A stretch of 64,000 nt of DNA, taken from assembly GCA_002869165.1 (NCBI GenBank), contig PKTK01000008.1, positions 25,056 through 89,055 on the forward strand, read 5' to 3'. This DNA is from Candidatus Parcubacteria bacterium. GTDB lineage: Bacteria > Patescibacteria > ABY1 > BM507 > UBA12075. Below are positions 10,190-18,163 of this stretch, piece by piece (within the stretch, counting starts at the first letter, position 1; each line of letters starts with the position of its first letter). Under the pieces are notes generated by a model, which worked only from the letters and a program-made list of their open reading frames with translations, was not told where the DNA came from and ran no database searches. A program made the position numbers and the translations under genes.

Positions 10190-11518
10190 ATGCAAGAGCA
10201 ACCAACTACTTCTGACATAAACCAAGAATCTGAGCTAGATAAAGAGCAGCAAACAGAATCTAATCTTGAAAAAATCGAAGAATCGGCTATCACAAAAATT
10301 GATTATATTAAAGTACCTGTAAAAAGACTGGACTCTCTACTTGATCTAGTTGAAGAACTTCTAATAAACAGAATGCATATTGAGGAGATCAGTCAAAGAA
10401 ATCCAGAACTAAAAAATGTTTTTTCACACATGGATATGTTAATCTCAGGAATTCAATTCGAAGTTACTCAGTCAAGACTAGTTCCGGTAGAACAAGCCTT
10501 TGCTAGATTCCCAAGAATGATACGTGACTTATCTCAAAAAGAAAATAAAAAAATTAACTTTGAAGTCAGCGGTGGTGAAATTGAACTGGATAGATCGGTT
10601 GTCGATAAACTTGGCGAACCGCTAATCCATCTTCTAAGAAATGCTGTTGATCATGGCATAACTGAAGAAGGTAAAATAAATCTATCAGCTATAAGAAAAA
10701 GTGAGAGAGTCCAATTTGTTGTTGAAAACATCGGTGAAAAAATAAATATTGAAAAAATCAAAAAAGTAGCCTTAAGCAAGGGCTTAGTAACCACGCAAAC
10801 CATTTCAGAGATGAAAGAAAGCGCTATAATTGACTTCATCTTTCACCCAAACTTTTCAACCAAAGATCATGTAACAGAAATATCTGGACGTGGAGTAGGA
10901 TTAAATGTAGTAAAAAAGTTCGCCGATTCTTTCAATGGCAGAATTCTTGCTGAAAATACTGATAAAGGAGCTAGGTTTATTTTAGAACTTCCGCAGACTT
11001 TAGCAATAATAGAAACCTTATTGGTTGAGGTAAATAAATCAATATTTGCTATCCCTTTTACTGATATTGAAAGATCAGTTAAGGTGTATAACACCGATAT
11101 CAAAAGAATGGCTGACAGGGATATGGGAGTTATTGACGGCACAAATATTCCGCTAATTGACCTTAGCGAATCATTTAAATACGTTGATGCCATCAAAAAA
11201 GTTGTCCATGTTAAAAATTCAGAAGGGAAAAAAATTAGTAATAGCGAATTAACAAACCCCGAAGAGCTAAAAACAACAGAAAACCAAGAAAAAGCAATCA
11301 AAAAAGACCATAAGTTAGTAGTTTTGGTTAAAAAAGAAGAGGGTATGGCTGGCATTGTGGTTGATTCCCTAATCACCGAACAAGAAGTTATAGTTAAACC
11401 ATTTACGTCAATGCTACAAAATATAAAAGAATTTTCTGGTTCCACTATCTTAGGAGACGGTCGAGTGGTTTTAATTCTTGATGTTCTAAATATCATTAAA
11501 ACATTAAATAAATTATAA
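10190..11518 (+). CDS. cheA: CheA core (dimerization P3, kinase P4, regulatory P5) without P1
   Basis: The 442-residue product starts with an acidic linker, then P3 (VPVKRLDSLLDLVEELLINR, about 43-105), the P4 ATPase domain (about 105-265) and the CheW-like P5 domain (about 270-440). In P4 the N-box HLLRNAVDHG, the FHPNFST box and the GRGVGL glycine box are conserved. The G1 box, normally DDGxG and needed to hold adenine, reads VVENIGEKIN and lacks the conserved Asp-x-Gly-x-Gly, so ATP binding may be impaired. No clear ribosome binding site precedes ATG 10190; a tiny out-of-frame reading frame (10161-10187) precedes it and could couple translation. See the P1 entry for the in-frame TAA. Confidence 0.9.
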   Translation: MQEQPTTSDINQESELDKEQQTESNLEKIEESAITKIDYIKVPVKRLDSLLDLVEELLINRMHIEEISQRNPELKNVFSHMDMLISGIQFEVTQSRLVPVEQAFARFPRMIRDLSQKENKKINFEVSGGEIELDRSVVDKLGEPLIHLLRNAVDHGITEEGKINLSAIRKSERVQFVVENIGEKINIEKIKKVALSKGLVTTQTISEMKESAIIDFIFHPNFSTKDHVTEISGRGVGLNVVKKFADSFNGRILAENTDKGARFILELPQTLAIIETLLVEVNKSIFAIPFTDIERSVKVYNTDIKRMADRDMGVIDGTNIPLIDLSESFKYVDAIKKVVHVKNSEGKKISNSELTNPEELKTTENQEKAIKKDHKLVVLVKKEEGMAGIVVDSLITEQEVIVKPFTSMLQNIKEFSGSTILGDGRVVLILDVLNIIKTLNKL

Positions 11519-11531
11519 TTAATAAAAAAAT

Positions 11532-12164
11532 ATGGAAAATAATGAAGTTATGTTCAACGAATATGAATTAGACCAAATCAAAGAGGTCATTAATATTGGA
11601 GCCAGTCATTCATCAACTGCGCTATCTCAACTTGTAAATAAAAAAGTGATTATCTCTGTCCCCGAAATAACCATTGATAAAGTTGAAAATATCTCTAATA
11701 TCATTGGTGATAACGAAAAAGTAGTTACTGCCATTCTACTTAACGTCTTAGGTGATGCCCCAGGAAATATTGTTTTCATGTTTACTCATGATGATGCTAC
11801 CAGAAACTTTATTAAACTAATTTCCAACAAAGAAGAATCAAAAGCACAATACTTAGATGAATTTGATTTATCTATCCTAAAAGAAACTGGAAATATTCTT
11901 GCTGGTGCTTCACTAAATGCTTTGTCAGTATTTCTAGGCGCATCGATAATTCAATCAGTATCAGAATCTATCACTGACATGCTTGGTTCAATTGTAAATA
12001 CAATCATGGGAGAAATTGGTCAAAGATCATCAACTGCTATAATTTGTAGAGTCACTTTTGAAATTGAAGGTGAAGATGTGAAGAATCCTGAATTATATTA
12101 TTTTATCGACCCTAAGGCAACTGGAAAAATACTTGAAATGATCAAAAAGAAGCTTGGCGCTTAA
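11532..12164 (+). CDS. cheC: CheY-P phosphatase CheC
   Basis: CheC/CheX/FliY family member of 210 residues, the usual CheC length. CheC dephosphorylates CheY-P and binds CheD. Two copies of the signature E-x3-N(G) active-site helix are visible: KEVINIGASHSS near residue 18 and KETGNILAGASLNAL near residue 118, the duplicated pattern typical of active two-site CheC. It is cytoplasmic. It is followed 26 nt later by cheD, the standard CheC-CheD pairing found in Bacillus- and archaeal-type chemotaxis rather than the CheZ type. Confidence 0.92.
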   Translation: MENNEVMFNEYELDQIKEVINIGASHSSTALSQLVNKKVIISVPEITIDKVENISNIIGDNEKVVTAILLNVLGDAPGNIVFMFTHDDATRNFIKLISNKEESKAQYLDEFDLSILKETGNILAGASLNALSVFLGASIIQSVSESITDMLGSIVNTIMGEIGQRSSTAIICRVTFEIEGEDVKNPELYYFIDPKATGKILEMIKKKLGA

Positions 12165-12190
12165 ATTTAATTACTACTTTAAAAAAATAA

Positions 12191-12688
12191 ATGACAAAAG
12201 ACATAACATTAAAAGTCGGGGAGATGGTTGCTGTAAAAGGAAAATACCTTATCAAGTCAATTGGAATTGGTTCTTGCGTTGTAGTTGTTATTTTTGACAA
12301 AGAAGAAAATATCGCAGCTATGTGCCACTCAATGCTCCCAAGCCCTTTAGAAGGAGACAAAAGTAAAGGACAGGGTCGTTTTGTTGATAATGTTCAGATA
12401 TATGATGCAAAATATGTTGAATCAACCATTCCAAAAATGCTAGACCTGGTATTAAAACTAGGAGGAAGAAAAGACAAATTAAAAGCAAAAATTGTGGGAG
12501 GGGCTACCATGTTCAAGTCTTTTTCACCAGACAACTCATCAGTAGGAACAAACAACGTCACTTTAACAAAAAAAATGCTCAATGATTTGAAGCTAACCAT
12601 TAAATCTGAAAATACTGGTGGCAACCATGGCCGATCAGTTAGCTTTAATACTACAAATGCAGTAATGAGCGTCAATTCAAGAATCTAA
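12191..12688 (+). CDS. cheD: Chemoreceptor glutamine deamidase CheD
   Basis: CheD deamidates receptor glutamines and regulates CheC. The catalytic Cys lies in the GIGSCVVVV motif (about residue 30) and the catalytic His in MCHSMLP (about residue 45), followed by the usual KIVGGATMF segment. The length of 165 residues fits the family. It sits between cheC and the pseudo-receiver in the same operon. Confidence 0.93.
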   Translation: MTKDITLKVGEMVAVKGKYLIKSIGIGSCVVVVIFDKEENIAAMCHSMLPSPLEGDKSKGQGRFVDNVQIYDAKYVESTIPKMLDLVLKLGGRKDKLKAKIVGGATMFKSFSPDNSSVGTNNVTLTKKMLNDLKLTIKSENTGGNHGRSVSFNTTNAVMSVNSRI

Positions 12689-12694
12689 ATTAAT

Positions 12695-13066
12695 ATGAAA
12701 GTATTAGTCATTGACGAAGACAAATTCGTTATAAATATTTATGAATCAGAATTCCACCAACAAAATATAGAAGTAGTGGCTGCTTTTGATGGCGATGATG
12801 GCTGGGAAAAAGTAAAAGCAGAAAAACCAGATTTAATCATAATGGAACTTATACTATTCAAAATAAATGGTTTTGATCTAATAAAAAAAATAAAAAACGA
12901 TAAAAAACTGAAAAATATCCCCATTGTAGTCTGTTCATCACTTAATCAACAGGATGATATAGACGAATCCATGAAACTTGGAGCTTTAAAATATTTTTCA
13001 AAACAAACTTACTCTCTAAAACAAGTCACCAAAGAAGTTTTAGACATACTAATATCCCTAATGTAA
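12695..13066 (+). CDS. Receiver-domain protein with phospho-Asp replaced by Glu (pseudo-receiver)
   Basis: A 123-residue receiver fold: acidic pocket LVIDEDKF, helix alpha4 region IPIVVCSSL and a retained Lys in YFSKQ. The segment that should hold the phosphoacceptor Asp reads LIIMELILFKINGFD, so Asp is replaced by Glu. In other receivers an Asp-to-Glu change at this position often mimics the active state; here constitutive activity is inferred only. The gene joins the chemotaxis block to the pilus block: it begins 6 nt after cheD and ends 1 nt before pilB, suggesting a link between the two machines. Confidence 0.85.
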   Translation: MKVLVIDEDKFVINIYESEFHQQNIEVVAAFDGDDGWEKVKAEKPDLIIMELILFKINGFDLIKKIKNDKKLKNIPIVVCSSLNQQDDIDESMKLGALKYFSKQTYSLKQVTKEVLDILISLM

Positions 13067-13067
13067 G

Positions 13068-14762
13068 ATGAAACTATCTGACAGCCAATTAAAAATGCTT
13101 CTCTTGGGCTCCAGTTTAATTACCTATGACAAATTGAATATTGCTGAACACGAAGCAAAGGAAAAAAATATTTCCTTGCTAGAAACTCTTCCCATCTTAG
13201 GATTTATTTCTTCTGACAGACTTGGAAGAATAGTCGCTTCTGAACTCAAATATAACTACATCAATCTCTCAAAAGAGGAAATAAACAAGGAGGCCCTATC
13301 ATTAATTCCTGAAAAAGTTGCCAAACACAAAGGCATACTTGCTTTTGGTTATACAGATAGAGGAATCAAACTTGGTATGACTGATCCGGATGACATTGAG
13401 GCGATACAATTAGTTGAAAAAAAGACCCAAAAAAAAGTAATCCCCTTCTACATTACCAGGCAAGACCTTGAACAAACTCTTTCAAAACATAAAGGCAGTA
13501 TTGAAAAAGAATTCAAACAACTTTTGAAAAAAATTCACGATGTTGAAAATAACATAGAAGAAAAAGACAGAATTGTAATTAAACTAGTAGATTCTTTACT
13601 CTATCTTAGTTACCAACAAAAAGTATCTGATATTCACCTTGAGCCACACGAAGATGAAGTTTTTGTTCGTTTTCGCATTGATGGTGTATTAAAAGATATT
13701 CTAAAAATGGAAAAAAGTACTTATGAACTAATGCTTGCCAGAATTAAAATTCTATCCAGAATAAGAACCGATGATCACCTGAAGGCTCAAGACGGCAAAT
13801 TAAAATTTGAAACTGATATTGAAGATATTGATATTCGTGTATCTGTACTACCTATCACCAATGGAGAAAAAGTTGTTATGCGTATTCTGAGTTCACAAAG
13901 AACCAAATTTGGTTTAGCTGATCTTGGTTTGTCGGAAGAAAATTTAAAAATACTTTTAAAATTAATAACCAATCCTCATGGCATGATATTGGTTACTGGG
14001 CCAACTGGGTCTGGTAAAACTACTTCAATTTATGGTGTTATGAAATTATTGAACAAACGTGAAGTAAATGTAGCAAGTATTGAAGATCCTGTAGAGTACA
14101 ATATAGATGGTGTTAACCAAATACAAGTGAATGAAAAAGCTGGCCTTACTTTTGCTTCTGGTCTTAGATCGATTCTTCGTCAAGATCCAGACATTATAAT
14201 GATTGGTGAAATTCGTGATGAAGAAACTGCTGACATTGCAGTAAATTCTGCTCTAACTGGTCACTTGGTGTTATCTACTCTACACACAAACAATGCTGCC
14301 ACTACCCTACCCCGTTTACTTGATATGAACATTGAGCCATTTCTAGTCGCCTCAACTGTTAACGTTGCCATTGCTCAAAGATTAGTAAGGGCTAACTGTG
14401 TAAAATGCCGAACTTCATACAGACTGACTGAAGAAGAAATAAATATTATAAAAAGTGAACCAAATATCATGAAGATTATTCAAGAAGAAGGCTTCAGCGA
14501 AGAATTAGAAAAAATAAGATTGTATAAAGGTGTTGGTTGTGATGCTTGCTCTCATACTGGTTTCAAAGGACGAATTGGAATTTTTGAGTTATTGGTTCTA
14601 GACGAAGAAATTAGAAGACTGATTGTCAATCGTGCATCTAGTGACGATCTGCAAGAAGCTGCGATCAAAGCAGGTATGACCTCTATGCTTCATGATGGAA
14701 TTATTAAAGCCTTTAAAGGTACAACAACTCTAATGGAAGTATTTAGAGTTACAAGAGAATAA
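13068..14762 (+). CDS. pilB: Type IV pilus assembly ATPase PilB/GspE family
   Basis: A 564-residue hexameric secretion ATPase powering pilus extension at the inner membrane. The N-terminal MshEN-type domain (about 1-150) precedes the ATPase: Walker A GPTGSGKTT (about residue 311), Asp box and Walker B in DPDIIMIGEIRDEETA, His box GHLVLSTLHTN. A tetracysteine zinc site (CVKC near 443 and CDAC near 491) is present, as expected for GspE/PilB and not for PilT. In this family c-di-GMP can bind MshEN; whether it does so here is unknown. It is co-transcribed with the receiver before it and with pilC after it (2 nt gap). Confidence 0.95.
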   Translation: MKLSDSQLKMLLLGSSLITYDKLNIAEHEAKEKNISLLETLPILGFISSDRLGRIVASELKYNYINLSKEEINKEALSLIPEKVAKHKGILAFGYTDRGIKLGMTDPDDIEAIQLVEKKTQKKVIPFYITRQDLEQTLSKHKGSIEKEFKQLLKKIHDVENNIEEKDRIVIKLVDSLLYLSYQQKVSDIHLEPHEDEVFVRFRIDGVLKDILKMEKSTYELMLARIKILSRIRTDDHLKAQDGKLKFETDIEDIDIRVSVLPITNGEKVVMRILSSQRTKFGLADLGLSEENLKILLKLITNPHGMILVTGPTGSGKTTSIYGVMKLLNKREVNVASIEDPVEYNIDGVNQIQVNEKAGLTFASGLRSILRQDPDIIMIGEIRDEETADIAVNSALTGHLVLSTLHTNNAATTLPRLLDMNIEPFLVASTVNVAIAQRLVRANCVKCRTSYRLTEEEINIIKSEPNIMKIIQEEGFSEELEKIRLYKGVGCDACSHTGFKGRIGIFELLVLDEEIRRLIVNRASSDDLQEAAIKAGMTSMLHDGIIKAFKGTTTLMEVFRVTRE

Positions 14763-14764
14763 AT

Positions 14765-15847
14765 ATGAATGATGAAAACAAAAAAACTTTAGACAAAGAT
14801 ATTTACTTGGGTGGGGTTTCTTTTACCCAAAAACTCATTTTTGCTAGATATTTATCAATCATGCTTAAATCCGGCCTTACTATCACTGAAGCGCTAGAAA
14901 TTATTTATGACCAAGCTAGTGGTAAATTTAAAACAATTGTAAATAAAATATCCAAATCCGTTCAATCAGGTAACTCTCTTTCCGAATCAATAAAACAATT
15001 TCCCAACATCTTTTCTAATCTGATGATTAATTCAACTTACGCTGGAGAGGTTTCAGGAACCTTAGAGGAAAACTTAAAAAGCATTGCTGAACAACTTGAA
15101 GAACAAAAAGAACTTCGAAGTAAAATTACAAGTGCGATGGTTTATCCTATAATCATCCTAGTTGCTACATTCTTTTTGGGAATGGCCATGGCATTTTTAG
15201 TTTTGCCAAAAATAACCCCTTTATTTGAGGGCATGAATATGGATCTGCCGGTAACCACCAGAGCTCTCATTGCTATGTCAAATTTAGTAGAAGCACATGG
15301 CGTTAGCTTGTTCCTATCTATAATTTTCAGCTTTTCATTTCTGATTTGGTTAGCAAGAAGAGATTTTTCAAGGCCTGTTATCCATTATCTGACACTTCAT
15401 ATTCCCTTGGTAAAAAAAATTACCAAAAATTACAACATGGCAAGTTTCTGTCTTACTTTTGGAACCATGCTTAAAAGTGGCATTAGCATTGATAAGGCTT
15501 TACAGATTGCTGCTAAGACTGTATCCAACTATTATTATAGAAAAAATTTAATCACAGTAGCCGAAAGGACCGCGCATGGCTCAAAACTGTCTGATAACCT
15601 CCAAGAATTTGATGCTTATTTCCCTAAGTTAATGATTAGCATGGTGAAGGTTGGAGAAAGATCTGGAAATCTTGAAGAAACTATGTTTTATCTTTCTGAT
15701 TTTTATAAAAAAGAAGTTGATTTTGCCACTAAATCACTATCAACAGCCATCGAGCCAATTATGCTTATTGGTATTGGTATTGTTGTAGCAACCATGGCAA
15801 TGTCTATTATTACCCCAATTTATCAAATAACAGGTAATGTTAGTTAA
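14765..15847 (+). CDS. pilC: Type IV pilus inner-membrane platform protein PilC
   Basis: Two tandem T2SSF domains make up this 360-residue membrane protein: the first has the signature MLKSGLTITEALEII, the second MLKSGISIDKALQIA. Hydrophobic segments near residues 124-148, 176-197 and 333-355 fit the usual three-helix topology. It forms the rotating platform on which PilB acts. It is the only pilC in the window, although two pilB genes are present, so both ATPases might share this platform. Its stop overlaps the start of the next prepilin gene by 11 nt. Confidence 0.94.
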   Translation: MNDENKKTLDKDIYLGGVSFTQKLIFARYLSIMLKSGLTITEALEIIYDQASGKFKTIVNKISKSVQSGNSLSESIKQFPNIFSNLMINSTYAGEVSGTLEENLKSIAEQLEEQKELRSKITSAMVYPIIILVATFFLGMAMAFLVLPKITPLFEGMNMDLPVTTRALIAMSNLVEAHGVSLFLSIIFSFSFLIWLARRDFSRPVIHYLTLHIPLVKKITKNYNMASFCLTFGTMLKSGISIDKALQIAAKTVSNYYYRKNLITVAERTAHGSKLSDNLQEFDAYFPKLMISMVKVGERSGNLEETMFYLSDFYKKEVDFATKSLSTAIEPIMLIGIGIVVATMAMSIITPIYQITGNVS

Positions 15848-16316
15848 AATATTACAAAAAGAAAAAGGCTTTACATTAATTGAATTACTTATTGTTATTG
15901 CCATAATTATGATTGTGGCATCTTTTGCTTTTCCGGTTTTCTCGAATATTCAAAATTCAACCCTATTAAAAGATGCCAGTGACCAATGTCTACAAGCAGC
16001 TAGACAAGCAAAAAATTCCTCATGTTCAGGTAAAGACAACAATGATCATGGTTTATATTTTCAACATAGCTCTGAGGCAAAAGACAAAATAGTAATTTTT
16101 ACTGGTAAAACTTATTTATCCAGAGACACAAACAAAGATATTGAAATATCCTTTGAAAAAACCATTAGTCTAAGCAACACCTTTACTGACAACCAAATTA
16201 TTTTTTATCAAAATTCTTGCCTACCAGACCAAAACGGAATTATTAATATTTCTGCTAGCTCATTATCTAAAAATATCAATCTATCTATTAATTCCATAGG
16301 AATAATAAGCGAATAA
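15837..16316 (+). CDS. Type IV prepilin-like protein
   Basis: The 159-residue protein has a class III signal: short basic leader ending KEKG followed by FTLIELLIVIAIIMIVASFAF, with Glu at +5 of the mature form. Cleavage by a prepilin peptidase is expected after Gly; no such peptidase gene is in the window. The C-terminal part is Ser/Asn-rich with two or more Cys that could form a disulfide. Short leader and length fit a GspH/FimT-type pseudopilin or minor pilin. It overlaps pilC by 11 nt, so translation is probably coupled. Confidence 0.9.
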   Translation: MLVKILQKEKGFTLIELLIVIAIIMIVASFAFPVFSNIQNSTLLKDASDQCLQAARQAKNSSCSGKDNNDHGLYFQHSSEAKDKIVIFTGKTYLSRDTNKDIEISFEKTISLSNTFTDNQIIFYQNSCLPDQNGIINISASSLSKNINLSINSIGIISE

Positions 16317-16317
16317 A

Positions 16318-17283
16318 ATGAAGAAAGAAAATGGTAACTCTTTAATTGAAGTAATTATAGCTTTAGCAATCTTTAATTGGTTTGCTTCTTAACTTACCAG
16401 CTTGGCTCTAGGAAGCTTGGCTCTAGCTACTTCTACTTCCAAACACAGTAAAGCAGAATTCCTAGCTCAAGAAGGAATGGAAATTGTTAATGTAATCAAG
16501 TCTCGAGCTTGGAATGAACTAAATATTAATCAAAGTGGTTTACAAATTATAGACAATGAATGGTATTTTGCTGGCGAAGGAACAAGCGAACAAATTGGAG
16601 AATATAGTCGTACGATTTTTTTAAGTGATGTCTTTAGAGATGAAAACTATAATATTGTTCCGTCCACCAGTCCGCAAATAATTCTAGATACCTTCAGTAA
16701 AAAGGTGAAAGCAAAGGTTACTTGGACCAGTGCTAGAAATGCACAAAACTATATCAGCTATCAGAGTATTGTTAGTAACTGGGATTCATTAGATTGGACT
16801 CAAAATGACTGGTCTGGTGGAAACGGCCAAAGCATCTGGTCAATCACAGATAGATATGATAGTCAAGACTCAAATATGGAAACCGGAGTAACTGGTCAAT
16901 TAACTTTGGTTGATATTGGTAGTTCAACTTTAGCAAACATTGCCTATCTTGATTCATCAGCATTTGATATGGGTGAATACTCACAAGCCAATAGTATCTA
17001 TTGGACAGGTAGTATTCCAAACGCTTGTAGTGTTTGCGAAATTCAAATCAGAATAAAAACTGCACCTGACAATGCTGGCTCCCCTGGTACTTGGTCAAGT
17101 ACCTGGTGTGGACCAAACGGAGAAAATGGAGATAGTCTTGATTATTATTCATCTTCAAGTACCAAAGAACTCATTCACACTGATCACAATGAAGATAGAT
17201 GGATAAAATACAGAATAACACTACTTGGAGATAGCATTGATACCCCCATTCTTGAATCAATAACGATAAATTACAAACAATGA
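16318..17283 (+). pseudogene. PilV-like minor prepilin gene interrupted by in-frame TAA
   Basis: An ATG at 16318 opens a frame with a perfect prepilin leader (MKKENG, then NSLIEVIIALAIF). A TAA at 16390-16392 interrupts the hydrophobic helix; the same frame continues for 297 codons to 17283. The continuing part begins LTSLALGSLALATS, which is the expected rest of the pilin helix, and then AEFLAQEGMEIV, typical of PilV-like pilins. A restart at ATG 16402 would give 293 residues lacking the signal and half the helix, so it could not enter the pilus normally. Single nonsense mutation, sequence error or recoding cannot be told apart here. Confidence 0.8.
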
Positions 17284-17777
17284 GAAATAATAATGGTTTT
17301 ACCTTAATCGAAACATTAATATATATATCAATTATCGGTGGTGTAATAATGAGTTTTACTTCTTTCAGTCTTTCAATATCATCACTTAGAAATAAAAATT
17401 TTTCCTCTCAAGAAACGATCACAAACTCAAGAATTGCAATGGGTGTTATTAGTGACTATATTAAGCAAGCTGAATCAGTTATAAGCCCAGCCAAAGGAGA
17501 AACTTCTACTTTTCTTCTCCTGGACATGCCTGAATCTATTGACGATATTAGATTCGAGTTAAACGACGGAACAATATATTTAAAAGAAGGATCAGAAACC
17601 CCTCAAGCGCTTGTAAGTAATTATGTAAGTGTAAACACTTTAAATTTTTCTAATTATGGAGGAGATTTTTCAAATGATATAATAAAAGTAAGCCTAAACG
17701 CTAATTATAGATATAATTCAAGTATTGATTTTCAATATGAACAAAATTTAGAAACAAGCGTAAGTCTAAGAAATTAA
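17280..17777 (+). CDS. PilW-like minor prepilin
   Basis: A 165-residue protein with prepilin leader MRNNNG and mature helix FTLIETLIYISIIGGVIM, Glu at +5. The remainder is beta-rich and polar (LLLDMPESIDDIRFELNDG), as in PilW/GspJ-type minor pilins that prime pilus assembly. It overlaps the preceding gene by the ATGA type (4 nt), which indicates translational coupling to the interrupted PilV-like gene; loss of that upstream reading could reduce its expression. Confidence 0.85.
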   Translation: MRNNNGFTLIETLIYISIIGGVIMSFTSFSLSISSLRNKNFSSQETITNSRIAMGVISDYIKQAESVISPAKGETSTFLLLDMPESIDDIRFELNDGTIYLKEGSETPQALVSNYVSVNTLNFSNYGGDFSNDIIKVSLNANYRYNSSIDFQYEQNLETSVSLRN

Positions 17778-17781
17778 AACA

Positions 17782-18159
17782 ATGAATAAAAACGGTTTTT
17801 CAGTTTTAGTATTAGTTATAATAATTGGTGCCTCAGCACTTATAATGACAAAGGGGGCGGCATGGTTTAGCTTGCGAGGACTCGATATGAGCTTAGATTC
17901 AGACCAAGGGAGCAAGGCTAAGTATGTTGCAGAGGCTTGTATAAATGATGCTCTACTAAGATTGCAGGCTGATAATAATTTTTCAACTAGCTCTCAGTCA
18001 ATAAATATAAACGATTGTGAATGTACTTATAGTGTAATTTCAGACACCTTTGATAGAATAATAAATTCTAGTGGCGCATGTGAAAATTTTAATATAGACC
18101 TAAAAACAACTGCTAATATACAAAATGGTCTAACAATTTCTAAATGGGAATACAACTAA
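17782..18159 (+). CDS. PilX/GspK-like minor prepilin
   Basis: A 125-residue protein with leader MNKNG and helix FSVLVLVIIIGASALIM. The +5 Glu typical of pilins is absent, which is a hallmark of GspK/PilX-type tip pilins. It contains several Cys (INDCECTY) that may be disulfide bonded. It lies in the minor pilin series after the PilV- and PilW-like genes and 4 nt before the PilM-SH3b gene. Assignment rests on the leader, the length and the gene order; the family match is not tested by search. Confidence 0.75.
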   Translation: MNKNGFSVLVLVIIIGASALIMTKGAAWFSLRGLDMSLDSDQGSKAKYVAEACINDALLRLQADNNFSTSSQSININDCECTYSVISDTFDRIINSSGACENFNIDLKTTANIQNGLTISKWEYN

Positions 18160-18163
18160 AAAA

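Noticed and set aside
10867..11496. 209-codon frame antisense to cheA
   Set aside because: Shadow of the cheA core; composition is that of reversed coding sequence.
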